Assembly (NCBI RefSeq): GCF_910592395.1
Contig: NC_088310.1
Span: 3,415,501 to 3,479,500, forward strand
Direction of reading: 5' to 3'
DNA from: Lineus longissimus
Lineage: Eukaryota; Nemertea; Pilidiophora; Heteronemertea; Lineidae
Length of the DNA: 64,000 bases
A program made the position numbers and the translations under genes. Under the pieces are notes generated by a model. That model searched no databases. It saw nothing but the letters and a program-made list of their open reading frames with translations, and had not been told where the DNA came from. This document shows positions 35,024 to 46,310 of the stretch, one piece after another; positions within the stretch are counted from its first letter, which is position 1; each line of letters opens with the position of its first letter.

Positions 35024-37446
35024 GTTCTTCAGGATGCTCTGTCTGCAAATCAATGAAGAATTTGATACCGTAGGCCGACAAGAGTGCTTTTCTGGATGAT
35101 TGGCTAATTGATAGAAACCACTTGGTGTTTCAAAGATCCATTGATTGACAATTTGTAGACAATTTGAAACACTTTGTGTGTTATCTCTTGCGAGTGATAG
35201 GTCTACTTTGCCATTGAGTACAGTGCTGTTAAGGACGGTAGCAGATTCCATTGATCATATTCTGTTATGCAGGGTATGTAAGTACCACTGCGTCAGGTTT
35301 TTCTCGTTTTTTCGTCTATCAAATAAGTATGTACACTTGCCCACCCTAAAAAAACAAAAGAATGTAATATTGGACCACTCATCCTTTCTCGATATCACGG
35401 GCTGCTTTTGGCACGGTTGTCCAAAATGTTTATTGGAATACTGTTGATATGGATTCTTTTGACCTTGGCTTCTCAACTTTAGTTTGCTTTTCTTCTTGAA
35501 CCATCTCGGATTCCATTCTGCAGCACTACAGGATCTCCAATGAAACCTTGCCAAATGACGAACGACAATACGTCACAATGATAAAAACATTCTTGCACCT
35601 TCCGTCGATGACAAAGATTATGACTGCCAAGGATTTTCTCATTTCCTATTCCTTAGTTGATATAATTTTTCTTAAACACAATGCATTTTGTAATGAAATT
35701 CGACTGTAATCGTTTTATTCCCGCCAACGCTGTGCCAATCCAATCTGATTGATCAAACTTTAGTCCTCTGGGATACTGCGTTATATCGTATGGTGAAAAA
35801 GTGGTGGAATCTTATTAATCGCTGTATCGCTTACCACATTTTGGCGTTTACAAAAAGGCAGAACGTAAGATTCTGATATTAACATTTCCGTTGGTCTTAT
35901 TCCTAAAGCTATTACAATTCTATTGCTAATTATCATTAGCAAGTTTTTGCGGCACTCTTAATGCCGTCACACCAGGCATAAATCCGTTCTTATGCAATTA
36001 ATTTCATTCTTGTATTCTCACGAAAACTGATAATACTGATTGTCGTAATTTCATTTTGCGAGTTCAAGAGTTGCCAACTCTTTTTAATCTGTGAACATTA
36101 AGTCATATTCTTTCAAAAGGAATTAAATGTACACGGTAGGAAATTGTAAAGTTATATGCTATAAAGCAACACCGTGACAGGTTACGAGAACAGGAACATA
36201 CGATTTTGACACAAATGTTTGGATTACTTTATTACTTAAATTTAAGATCCATCACTTACAGTCTTTACCAGGTAGGTTGGCGGCGTTTGTGACATATATC
36301 GTTGAAGAAATCTGTCAGAATGCTACTTGCTGTGCACATTCCTTACTATCATAAGTGCATCAGCCTGTATGATTTCATATTTCTTTACCATAATATGTCC
36401 ATGCCGGATCTAATCCAGTTGAGTTTCAGATATCAAATCCAGGATCACCTTTTTTTATGAATGGATGAATGGGAAAGGAATCGCGGAAGGATTATGTCCA
36501 GAATAGCTTCGGAGCTCAAAGACAGGTGATTGAATCCTTGGGAATGTGTACTTTCACCGTAGAGTCAGATTGCATCAAGGCATACTGTTAACCACCAATT
36601 TATTTTTCATTATTTTTCAACGCACCATTTATTTTTACAGGTTTTGCAAATAACCAAGATTCACGAAAAACCAAATTTTGTAAATTTTGCAATTTGCGAA
36701 GATTTTGTAGTTTATGGTAGGCTATGGTGTATTTCCTCGATGTTTTGGCAAATCAGCAAACAGTATTTGAAATGTATTGATGATTTTCAACTTCGAAAAC
36801 AAATCAACGAATCTATTTATAGCGCTGGGCCAATTTTATCTTGGGACTCTTGCAATATTTTATCAAAGTCTTTATTGCAAAATTCCTTGTAGCCATTCTT
36901 ATAAAGTTGGACTCTCATAATTCTTCCTTCCCCGTTTTAATCAAAATGAAACATCTCTTCCTTTCTGTGCTTAGTTCTGTGGAAGCGGATGTACCAATTT
37001 ACAACCAAAAGCTTCTTTTAGCAGAGATAAATGTCACATTCTTGGCATCTCTAAAATCCTTCCGAGTTGAACCTCTCCTTATAGCGCAAAGTTAATGACA
37101 GTTTTCGTAATAGGTTTTTAATAGTAGTTTTTCATGTAGATAATGTGTAAGCGCTTCATCTTAGAAAGAACTGCATAAGATTTTAGAAAAAAGCTATTTT
37201 AATGAAAATACCCTGAGGGTGTCGGGACATCTCCTCTAACTTCAACGAGATGTGTAAAGTAAATCATAATGGAGGAAGTGTAAATGCAGCAAAAAAGAGC
37301 AGATTATTGATGAAACAATTAAGGATGACTGGTACTAAAATCTTCATACTGTGTTTTTAGTGTGAGTACTATGGCGATTTAATCAGTCAGGCAAGGAGTT
37401 GTTGATACTTCAATTATCTTCTAGTGTAACATTGTCAACTGTTGTC
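35024..37446. other. Long stretch without supported genes
   Basis: Nothing was recognised. A segment around 35928-36020 carries TAATTA and ATGCAATTAAT motifs of the kind bound by homeodomain and POU proteins. These are common by chance in AT-rich DNA. Confidence 0.45.
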
Positions 37447-37847
37447 ACCAGTACGAGACCTTTTCCGACTTCTTAACGGATTCTTTAACTTTTGCCTGAT
37501 TTATCCGACAAAAGTCTGATATTGTCCGACTTTTTCCAGGGCTTCCCGAAATAGGGCAATACCTATCAACTGTTGAATGGGGTGAATGAGGTGTGAACCA
37601 AACACTGATTACGTGTACACATACATGTAGCTCACTCAATTAGGTCACTCTGAGTGCATGGCTCACACCTCATTAACCCCATTCAACATAGGTCTTTGAT
37701 CTTTAATGCCCTATTTTGGGAAGCCCCAGTACTTTTCACAGGTTTTCTAGAAATCCGACTTTTCAGGGAAAGGTCGGACTATTGTCGGATACACCAAGAA
37801 ACAGTAAGAGAAAACGTGAAGAAGTCGGAAAAAGCCTCCTACTAGTG
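37447..37847 (-). mobile_element. Foldback repeat family, copy 7 (both arms, core inverted)
   Basis: The left terminus CACCAGTACGAGACC (decayed) is followed by the inverted arm CCGACTTCTTAACGG. The right arm ends CCTCCTACTAGTG. The core reads in the opposite direction to the other copies (CTCACTCAATTAGGTC), hence the minus assignment. With both arms present it can form a hairpin of well over 100 bp. Confidence 0.9.
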
Positions 37848-39762
37848 TATGCATTAACCGTAGAATTTCGGCAGGATAAAGAAGCAGCTCATTTGAGGTC
37901 TGCTAAAAGGTTTCAGGATAGTTCGAGGTTTGGTGTGAAGTCAGATGATAACCTCTATCATAGTTTATATCATATTATAATCCCAACCTTTGAACTTTAA
38001 ATGTTGTTGCCCCTTTCTCAAAGCGTATCATCATTCAGAGCTTAGGGAAATATCAATTCAGGATGTGCCAACTAGATATGAAACATGTAGATAGATATTG
38101 ATGCCCCTGGGGGTGGTTATAATCTGAGTGTGACTACATGATTACAGCAAACCGTTTGAGGTGCCATCCCTGACTGATTCAATCCCGTCAATTACCGTAT
38201 GATCTTGTCTCCAAAACCAACCGGTCTCTAATAATCTCAGCATGTTGTTACTTAGCCTGATTAAACTATCCTGCGAATGATTACCTCGGAACAAGATTCT
38301 CACTTTAAGATGAAAGCTGGGAACTTAGCGAACAATCTAAGAGACTTGGAAGACAGCGTGCCTATTACTCCTAATTCAGCGTGGCATATTTTCTCCTAAT
38401 TTCATGGTGTGTTGCCAATTGGATTGAGTGTGAGTTGAAAGCTACATGTAGTGTAAGAAGCTTTCGAAGTTTCATTTTAAATGCATCGGAAATTAAGGAT
38501 TAGGCCATTGATCTAAAAAGCATGATCTCCATAACTCGGACAATATCAAACAATTTTTAAGACGAGTCTGAGCGGTTGCAGGGCACCTTGCGTAAAACCT
38601 GACCTTACAGTCTAATGATGCTGCCGGTTGTAGTTGGATGTCAAAGGGATATATTGGGAAAATCCTTTCAGAACGCTAGACTTAACCTTTAGAGTAGTGT
38701 TACACCAATAATGCACCCACCGACTTTGTTATCATATTCCAATCATGTCCAGCTTACACACTTTCTCTGTGCAGTTGTACAACCTGAAGTTGATTTCAGT
38801 ATAGGGTGGTCCAGCATTGTATACACGTTTCATTTGTTAAACTCCAAATAGCTGTTCATCTTTCTGGCTTACCTGGGGTGAGTTAGACTTCTTTGAAAGC
38901 GTTGACCAAGAAGAAACTAATGATCCTTTTGAAATTGGGTGCAACTTGAAAAAATAGTGTTCTGGAACTGTCGTAATTTGCTTGCACCTTTTGGCTTCCC
39001 GTTTGTATATCTAGAAGCCTGTGATCAAAATGAGAGAATGAAGTTCTCAAAGAATTTGCGCTTGAGAACTCCACTATCAAGAAGGTGTGCTGCTATATTT
39101 CTTTAGTGACCTCGATCTCCACTCTTTGACATGTTCGATGAACGTTGTCATTGAGTGACTCATACATAAGCATAAGTCTGGCGCAGATTTTTCATCGTAT
39201 TCCTAGCTTTTATAGAAATCATAGTCATTGTATCTTTGCTATTGATCATAATCTGTCTGTATCTTTAATGGAAGCATATTGATCTCTCAGCTCTCATTTC
39301 TACGACTCCCACTGCAAAAGGGTTGACAAATAAACGGCACACAGCAAAAGATGTCCACCTGATGATAAGATGATATGCCAAAATAATAATATGTGATTGT
39401 TGCTCTGATTCTTTCCTTCTTTCCATTTATGACTTCCTTGACAGATACGTTCGTAACACAATACACTTATGAGTCAGGCAAATACCCAATCATAGATTTT
39501 TCAAACCCCAGCTATCCTCTCTCACTCAAGAGCATCCAGACTGTACCACACGGCCTCAAAGATAATTCCACATTGGTATCCTTTACAAGTTTGTGTATCT
39601 AACTAATGTTCTCCATTTCCTCTCGTTACAGTGGCCCAGCGTGTTCCAAACGAATCGTCGTCTACCCTGATGAGTTCTGTTGTCGATGCGTAAAGGATAG
39701 TTGAGATCTGCTGGTCTTGGCAGACGATAGAATTATCACAGGTGCACATTCTGACTGACTCT
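37848..39762. other. Unassigned noncoding stretch
   Basis: No gene or repeat could be supported. ORFs of 65-69 codons have no domain features. Confidence 0.5.
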
Positions 39763-40046
39763 GGGAATGTGGATAAACAATAGGAATGGGTCAAAGAAGT
39801 CTGGATAAACAAAAGGAACAGGTCAGATAAGTGTGGATAAACAGTAGGAATGGGTCAGCGTGGATAAACATTAGGAAAAGGTCATAGGGTCAGATAAGTG
39901 ATGATAAAGATTAGAAATAGGTCAGAGAAGCGTGGATAAACATAAGGTATGGGTAGAAGAAGCGTTGATAAACATTTGAAATAGGTCAGACTAAATGTGG
40001 GTCAGAGAAGCAGGGATAAACATTAGGAATAGGTCAGACAAGTGTA
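39763..40046 (+). repeat. Degenerate minisatellite upstream of the GPCR, about eight units
   Basis: TGGATAAACA...TAGGAATGGGTCAG-type units recur about every 28-45 bases, with the GATAAA core present eight times between 39771 and 40030. Spacing and sequence vary more than in the satellites at 5.3 and 20.6 kb. The array ends about 390 bases before the receptor start codon. No regulatory role is shown. Confidence 0.8.
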
Positions 40047-40420
40047 TCGTGAGTATAGCTTATAAACAAGATAATTTGTCAGTGGCAAATCAGATTTTAC
40101 ACCAGTACCAGACTTTGACACAGGGAAGAAGAATTCTCAATGGATCATGAATTCCAGAATTGTTTGATACAAAAAGAAACTCATTTCTTTGGTTGGAAGT
40201 TATGGTGAAATCCTGAAAACTAAATACCTGCATCTGTGTCTCAGTTTCCCTTGATGATATGATTTCACCGTTACTCAAAATATGGGAAAATAAAGGACTG
40301 CAAGTAAATAATTGGAGATCAATGATTCTGGCAATTAAAATGGATTTTTGACAAAGGCAGCTTCTGATCGTGTGTACTGATCGTGACACGGAATAGAATA
40401 CGAAGTGATTAGTGCAGCTG

Positions 40421-40428
40421 TATAAAAA
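40421..40428 (+). promoter_or_regulatory. TATA-like box immediately upstream of the GPCR ORF
   Basis: TATAAAAA lies 10 bases before the first ATG. If it works as a TATA box, transcription would start about 30 bases downstream, past that ATG. Translation would then begin at the second in-frame Met (40486). It may equally be a chance match in a 5' untranslated region. Confidence 0.3.
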
Positions 40429-40437
40429 TCTGACAAA

Positions 40438-41556
40438 ATGTCATCTACACAATTACCCAAACTGCTGATTTCAGCAACTCCGTCAATGAACTTTTCATTC
40501 CATACAACCACAGATTGGTTCGATACGAATGGGACTACCCCGATAGACCCAAACAGCATAAAACCGTCACGGCTTTCAACAGCCATAACAGCTATAGTGA
40601 TGTCACTGGTTGTCCTGGGCGGCATCATCGGGACATTCTGGATCATGTGGGCAGTTCTGCGGCGGAAAAACATGCGTGGTGTTATCGTGAATGTGTTTAT
40701 AATAAGTCTATGTGTCAATGATCTACTGAATTGTTTCAACCAGGTTTTTGTTATTATCTCGTACGTGGCACTGGAGTGGATAACCGGGGACCGTCTTTGC
40801 GGAATCGTGCCGGAATTCTCGATGTTTTTAGCCGGAGCTGCGCTCTGGCACCACGCCTTTATCGCCATCCATAGATATCTCGTTGTCTGTCACAACCGGA
40901 CGTATAAACGCATGTCAAAAACGTGGTATATTTTGAGTGTGCTGGTCGTGACTAGGGTGATCCCGGCCTGCCTTGTCATCCCTGCTTTTGTCATAGACAT
41001 GTCCATATACATCCCTAAACTTCTGCGTTGCGTCTTTTCGCCGAAATACGGGGCTCGGACAATTGCGGTTGTTGTGACACTAATACTAGTTCCTTTCACG
41101 ATAGTTAGTTTCTGTTTCTCCATGATATTCTGCTACATTCATCGAATGAGCCGGAATTCCAGAATACGGGATCGGTCGGCCCAGCACGAGATTCAAATTA
41201 CCAAAATGTTTGGCGTTGTTTTTATCGTATTTGTGATTGGATTCGTCCCGTATGGATTTATACGTATTGGGGACAAAGATGGACGATTAAGCCCGGATGT
41301 TTACGTCATCATCACAGCTTTATATGCAATTGCTTCTGCAATAAACCCGGTCCTCTACGGCACGATGAATAAAAGTATCAGAAGTGCATGCATCGATGTA
41401 CTTTGCTGTCCGTCATGCGTCAAGGAGAACTTACGCGTGCAGGAGGAGAGTACTGCAGGAAACGGAACGATTAGTATGTATCTGAGGGCAAACAATGACC
41501 AGGAACATAGGACGAGTGTATCGCTTTTGAGCAGGTCAAGTGCCTGTGGTGATTAG
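40438..41556 (+). CDS. Orphan rhodopsin-class G protein-coupled receptor, single exon
   Basis: This 372-residue frame encodes a plasma-membrane receptor with seven hydrophobic helices at about residues 48-73, 82-107, 121-148, 163-187, 208-235, 253-277 and 286-308. The N-terminus carries N-glycosylation sequons at N18 and N31. Helix 2 has the conserved Asp (CVND, D95). C121 and C198 fit the extracellular disulfide. Helix 3 ends H145-R146-Y147 instead of D/ERY. Helix 6 has FVP where CWxP is usual. Helix 7 has N303-P-V-L-Y307, followed by helix 8 and a cysteine cluster (C323, C324, C327) suitable for palmitoylation. The tail is Ser/Thr-rich. An in-frame TAA ends 12 bases before the ATG, supporting this start, though Met17 is possible. 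The helix 3 end and the NPxxYG pattern recall melatonin-type and moody-like receptors. The ligand is unknown and subfamily placement is inference. Confidence 0.92.
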   Translation: MSSTQLPKLLISATPSMNFSFHTTTDWFDTNGTTPIDPNSIKPSRLSTAITAIVMSLVVLGGIIGTFWIMWAVLRRKNMRGVIVNVFIISLCVNDLLNCFNQVFVIISYVALEWITGDRLCGIVPEFSMFLAGAALWHHAFIAIHRYLVVCHNRTYKRMSKTWYILSVLVVTRVIPACLVIPAFVIDMSIYIPKLLRCVFSPKYGARTIAVVVTLILVPFTIVSFCFSMIFCYIHRMSRNSRIRDRSAQHEIQITKMFGVVFIVFVIGFVPYGFIRIGDKDGRLSPDVYVIITALYAIASAINPVLYGTMNKSIRSACIDVLCCPSCVKENLRVQEESTAGNGTISMYLRANNDQEHRTSVSLLSRSSACGD

Positions 41557-43990
41557 CTAATTAGCTAATTAATTGACTCCAAACGTTTCCATGTATGGTG
41601 TAAGAATTGCATGCTGCATGCAGTTGATTCATTAGCGGTAGGCTGTTTGCCTGTCATTCTTTTGGCAATGTACAACCGTACCCCTTTTAGATTTCTTTCC
41701 AGAAAGAAGAAATTTGAGATGTAAGCGGTAAAGTTGGGTTATTATTCCAAATGTGTTCTGTAACAGATGATGATGGAATGAGTTTGTGGGACCTTAGCAT
41801 CGTGGAAGGACCTGCTGCAAACGATGTTTCTGTAGAACACCAGCCACCATTTTTGTATGAACGTATGAGAAAGGATGTTCTTGGATGCAAGGCTGTGGCA
41901 GTATTGTAGGTCGATCCTCTCAGTAAAGATTTTTCAATGGATACCGTAAATACTGGTGAAGAAGTTTGTCATCGATGTCAGACCTGTCATGTGACTCCAA
42001 AGTATCCGCCATGTTGGTCGTCAGAATATCATTTGATGGCTGCCATTGTATTCCCTAGAGTATTTCAAAGATCGTGTGTTAGTTAAACTATCAGCGACGT
42101 GGATGTGGACGTAGCTCGTTTGGGGCGGAAATCTGGGTGAAAACAAAAAAGTGAATTTGCCTGTTCAGCCTTGCGTGAGGAGAGCCGTTCAACTCTTTAA
42201 TGACCATCGTAGCAATGATGTCAAAACTTTCACATTATATTTTGACATTATCACTTCGCTGTGACGTGGGTTATCCATTGTGACCTTGACCAATGTGGTG
42301 GTTGCGTGATGTCACGTGAAGACCATCTCCAGCATAGTGATAACACTCTTACTCTGAGTCATTACTGGTCCATTTAACTTGTGTCCAAGAAACATTCTTT
42401 TCACGAATTTGCGTAGCTCATCAGCTGATTTTAATAGTTGCCATGTTTCAATTTGATTGGTCAAAAAATTGAAATATATATTTGTCTACTTCTGTATCAC
42501 ACTGTAAATAACAATGAAAGTTAGCTATGTACCCACTGTATACCATATCGGGAGATGGATTACTCTCACATAATGAGACACAAATGCTCTGAGCCTATTT
42601 TGATTTTCCCGAGCAAATGTGACCATAATCTCCGCAGAATTGGAGTGTCCACAGAGAAAAATATGAGATGCCGATTCTCCTGGGCGATTTTATGAGAACA
42701 ATTCATCTTCTTTTGTATACAAGTATAGTCTTGTACAGAGGTTTATGATGGGATATTGTATTCCCAGGGCAGGGGCGGGGGTTGCACTAGCTTTGTGTTA
42801 TTTCATATGTGTAATCTTAGAGAATACTAGGACTAGTTGCCGAGTAATGTTGTGGGTTGTGTATACATATTATAGGTGGCCCATATCAACAGTGCATGGT
42901 TCACGTCGCTACAAGGGCAGAACACATGGATATAACAACATTGTATCAGGTCTCGATCTGACAATGGCTATTTCCCAATCGGGAAAAGAGATGCATCTTG
43001 GAGACTTGTCACATTTTTTTTCTCCTGGATTAAGAACGGTCACTCATGATGAAATGCACAAACAACAACCTAAATTGTGAAACTTTCCATGTCATATTTA
43101 ATTCAATACGGTATGTTCACAACAAAATATGAATGCTCGACTTACAATGGTTTATTGACCTGTCGATGTACATGTAAATGGTTTTACAAAGCCTCAGGTT
43201 GGTTGCTTATTCCTTATTCCCGAATCTCAAGGAAATTACTTCATTCTGGGTTCTCAACGGAGGTCTCGTTAGTAATTCATCGGTAAAGGCTAAATGCAGT
43301 TCCCATTGGCAATAAAGGGTTATGCTATACTCCAGCATAATCCTCCAAGGATCCGAAATAAGTATAAACGGGAATAAGAAATATAAGTATGGTGTTTTAC
43401 CAGCCACGTGTACCAGCAGATATACAGTATTTCTAACAAGGGGCTCTGTATGTGCAACGTACATTGTGATAAAAGGAGGCGCTCCAGTTTATTTGTGTTC
43501 GACCGAGTCCCATGACCTTGAAAACGTCAGATATCAAAAGCGTAATAAAATCCTTCGTCCCAGGAACACTACTCTATTTCAGGGCATCTCAACTGTTGGT
43601 CCATGACCCTGAAAATGAAATACGACATATCGAGTTAAAAGCTCCATCGTGATTCCATAGAGAGTTTGGTTCAAAACTCATTGGTTTTGACTTAGAGCAG
43701 ACAAACACTACGATTGTGGAAAATTTGCATTTATTGACTGGTGAGTCGGTCAAATAGTTCATCACTGAGATAATCGTGCAGGTCATTTTAGATGTTTCCT
43801 TTCTTGAACTGTGATATTCGATCACATGCATCAGATACAATCTCCGTAGTATTTCTCATTCAAAAGAAGTGGTTATCTTATTGAAGCTTGCTTACACAAT
43901 TTCTACGTTGTAATCCGTCTTGGGCAGTGTAAGTAAGACGACTCAATCTTGCTTTCACACCTCATGGGCCAGACACATCATGGGACCCCT
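41557..43990. other. Region 3' of the GPCR; presumed partly untranslated region
   Basis: Directly after the stop codon is a small TAGCTAATTAGCTAATTAAT repeat. No AATAAA was seen within about 1.7 kb; the first clear one is near 43311. A 111-codon frame at 42745-43080 has no recognised domain. Imperfect inverted repeats TGATGTCAAAA/TTTTGACATTATCA lie at 42218-42253. Confidence 0.4.
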
Positions 43991-45122
43991 GAAATTGTGA
44001 GACAGATCAAGGTTAGGGTTGAGTCATGGTCATAATCAAGATGAAGGCCCATCTTCTATTTAGGTGATCACAATGCGAATGTTTACTAAAACTGCTACTT
44101 CAGCTTTCCTGGCAAGAACATGATGACCGCTGATGGTCCATCAGAATTACACCAGCAGCAATACTAGTAGGGTATTTATACCTTTGAATCAGATGAGGCA
44201 CTATTGCAAACTATATAATCTAGAAGCTAATCTCCAGCCACCTCAATGTATGTTGGATCAAACATCACACTGGATCTCCAAGTTGTAAATCTGAACAGGA
44301 TAACATTTGATCGGTTTTAGTACTTCTTTTCCGCGGAACCTGAGGATGAACACTTTGACTTAAACCTGCTTTCATTAAGCAGTTAATTCATTAGTTACCA
44401 CTGTACGCCTTAGAGGGGGCAGAATGGTACTGTTTAGACAAGAAGTCTCTCCCACAGACCTAGGAATATTGGATAGAACGGCACTGTACTGGGTCCCAGT
44501 AATAAATACTGTCATGAAGACATATGATATTGTTCTGGGACTTATGTCAGATTAGTTTTCTCCGCCAAACCCGAGACTGAAGAATTAACACCTTGTGTCT
44601 AACCTGCTTTCATTTAGCAGTTAATGCATTAGTTACCACTGTACGCCTTAGTGGGGGCAGAATGGTACTGTTTGGACAAGAAGTCTCTCCCACAGACCTA
44701 GGAATATTGGATAGAACGGCACTGTACTGGGTCCCAGTAATAAATATTGTCATGAAGACATATGATATTGTTCTGGGACTTATGTAAGATTAGTTTTCTC
44801 CGCCAAACCCGAGACTAGAGGATTAAAATCTTGTGTTTATAGGCTAACAAATGCAAACACTTCCAAGTGAACCCCCTACGAGAGACGAGTGGCTCTTCTT
44901 CTCTCCGACTTTGACACCCTATACGAACATATCAATAGATCAGCCAGCGGTCCTTGGTGTCGCCGCGTGGGTTACGTCCAATGAAATTGTTTGCAAAGGT
45001 CAGGGAACCACGATCTGACATCCATAACCAGCGTATCCCCTTTTCATGCCAGTTACAGTCGGGTGCTACACCACAGTCGGGATAGTGGCCGCCAAATGAA
45101 TGGTTGTTGAATTTAAAATCAT
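43991..45122 (-). repeat. Large tandem duplication, copy 1 (about 1.13 kb)
   Basis: It starts GAAATTGTGAGACAGATCAA and shares collinear blocks with copy 2. These include TTTCCTGGCAA, TATGTTGGATCAAACA, GGGTCCCAGTAATAAATA, GGTCCTTGGTGTCGCCGCG and GCTACACCACAGTCGGGATA. It is about 238 bp longer than copy 2 because of an internal tandem duplication. The minus strand is given because the only exon-like frame reads that way. Confidence 0.85.
44326..44801. repeat. Internal tandem duplication, two units of 238 bp
   Basis: Units start near 44326 and 44564 and contain CCTGCTTTCATT at 44365 and 44603. They share long identical stretches such as GACAAGAAGTCTCTCCCACA, differing at a few positions. A single equivalent unit occurs in copy 2 (about 45450-45690), so the extra unit arose after, or was lost since, the larger duplication. 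Confidence 0.9.
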
Positions 45123-45126
45123 GAAA
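44932..45126 (-). CDS. Exon-like open frame rich in Cys and Trp, unknown family
   Basis: Reading the minus strand from just after a TGA at 45127-45129, an open frame of about 64 codons runs to a TGA at 44932-44934. It includes GGHYPDCGVAPDCNWHEKG, then GIRWLWMSDRGS and RGDTKDRWLIY. The composition (paired Cys, several Trp, few repeats) looks more like a folded extracellular domain than noise. There is no Met at the start, so it would be an internal or terminal exon. No clear splice acceptor was found. I do not recognise the family. The matching frame in copy 2 is broken. A possible minus-strand first exon lies about 1.2 kb upstream (46319-46560). It could be a real last exon, a decayed exon, or chance. 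Confidence 0.3.
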   Translation of the reverse strand, partial: FHDFKFNNHSFGGHYPDCGVAPDCNWHEKGIRWLWMSDRGSLTFANNFIGRNPRGDTKDRWLIY

Positions 45127-46016
45127 TCATGAGACAGATCAAGCTAAAGGTCAAACTCAGGTACGTCAAGATCAAGATTTCCTTCCAATAAATTTTCAGC
45201 AAGACTTACCTTTCACTTGGACAACCGCAACGTGAATTAAGACTATAGAGACCTGCCACCTAAGTTTTCCTGGCAATATGGTCCATCAGAATAGCACCAG
45301 GTAGCATACTAATGCTGTCTTTATCATACCTTTAAAGGCACTCTGGCAAACTTCCATCTCCAATCACATCGAAGTATGTTGGATCAAACACCAACACAGG
45401 GTCTCCTAATTATCATGATCATATACATTATCAAATAGTAACATATCGCCTTCTTTTCGGCGAAACTGAGACTGAATTATTCACATTGTGTTCAACTGCG
45501 TTCATTTCGCAGTCAATTCATTAGTTACCAACATATGCCTTAGAGGGGGCAGAATGGCACTGTTTAGACAAGAAGTCTTTCCAACAGCCTCAAAGAATAT
45601 TGGATAGAACGGCACAGTACTGGGTCCCAGTAATAAATATTGCCATAAAGACATATGATATTGTTCTGGGACTTATGTAAGATTAGTTCTCTCCGCCAAA
45701 CCCAAGACTGAAGGATTAAAATCTTGTGTTTATAGGCTAACAAATGCAAACACTTCCAATGAACCCCCTACAAGAGACGAGTGGCTCTTCATCTCTCCGA
45801 CTTTGACACCCTACTACGAACATATCATTGGATCAGCCAGCGGTCCTTGGTGTCGCCGCGTGGGATACGCCCAGTGAAATTGTTTGCAATTGCCAAGGAA
45901 CCACGATCTGACATCCATAACCAGCGTATTCCCTATTCATGCCAGTTATAGTCGGGTGCTACACCACAGTCGGGATAGTGGAGCCAAGTGAATGATAATT
46001 TAAATTTAAAAATCTT
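45123..46016 (-). repeat. Large tandem duplication, copy 2 (about 0.89 kb)
   Basis: It begins GAAATCATGAGACAGATCAA and follows copy 1 block for block, with roughly 10-20 percent differences by eye. It ends near the AT-rich GATAATTTAAATTTAAA. It lacks the extra 238-bp unit. Confidence 0.85.
45825..46000 (-). pseudogene. Disrupted duplicate of the Cys/Trp-rich frame
   Basis: The minus strand reads HYPDCGVAPDYNWHE, then a TAG stop where copy 1 has AAG (Lys), then GIRWLWMSDRGS and RGDTKDRWLIQ before a TGA. The first conserved Cys after APD is Tyr here. Most differences between the copies change amino acids, so at least this copy is not under coding constraint. Confidence 0.35.
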
Positions 46017-46310
46017 TTAAAACATGATGGTGTATGGTGTATCATGAACCTGTTTAGTTTGACAAAACTCCATCAGGAATAAGAAATACTCATGGTACTC
46101 CCTTGTTAGGATCAATGGTATTTGATAAGGGATAGCAATAAATATCGGTGGTGATTACATGAAGTAAAGTGATGTACATAAGTAACGTAGTCTGGCTCGT
46201 GACTGAGAGTTCAAACTGCGCAGTTCGTTCCCGACTTGTTTGCGTGACTATTACTGCAATAAAAACCTGGCGAAACCGATCCAGACTATCGTCAAGCATA
46301 GACGATATAG

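Noticed and set aside
34853-35251. 132-codon minus-strand ORF
   Set aside because: It overlaps a short degenerate tandem repeat and has no domain, start context or splice support.
35928-36020. Conserved developmental enhancer with homeodomain and POU sites
   Set aside because: TAATTA-type motifs are expected by chance in AT-rich DNA, and conservation cannot be judged from one sequence.
40335-40868. 177-codon minus-strand ORF
   Set aside because: It is mostly a shadow of the GPCR coding sequence on the other strand and has no membrane helices or motifs of its own.
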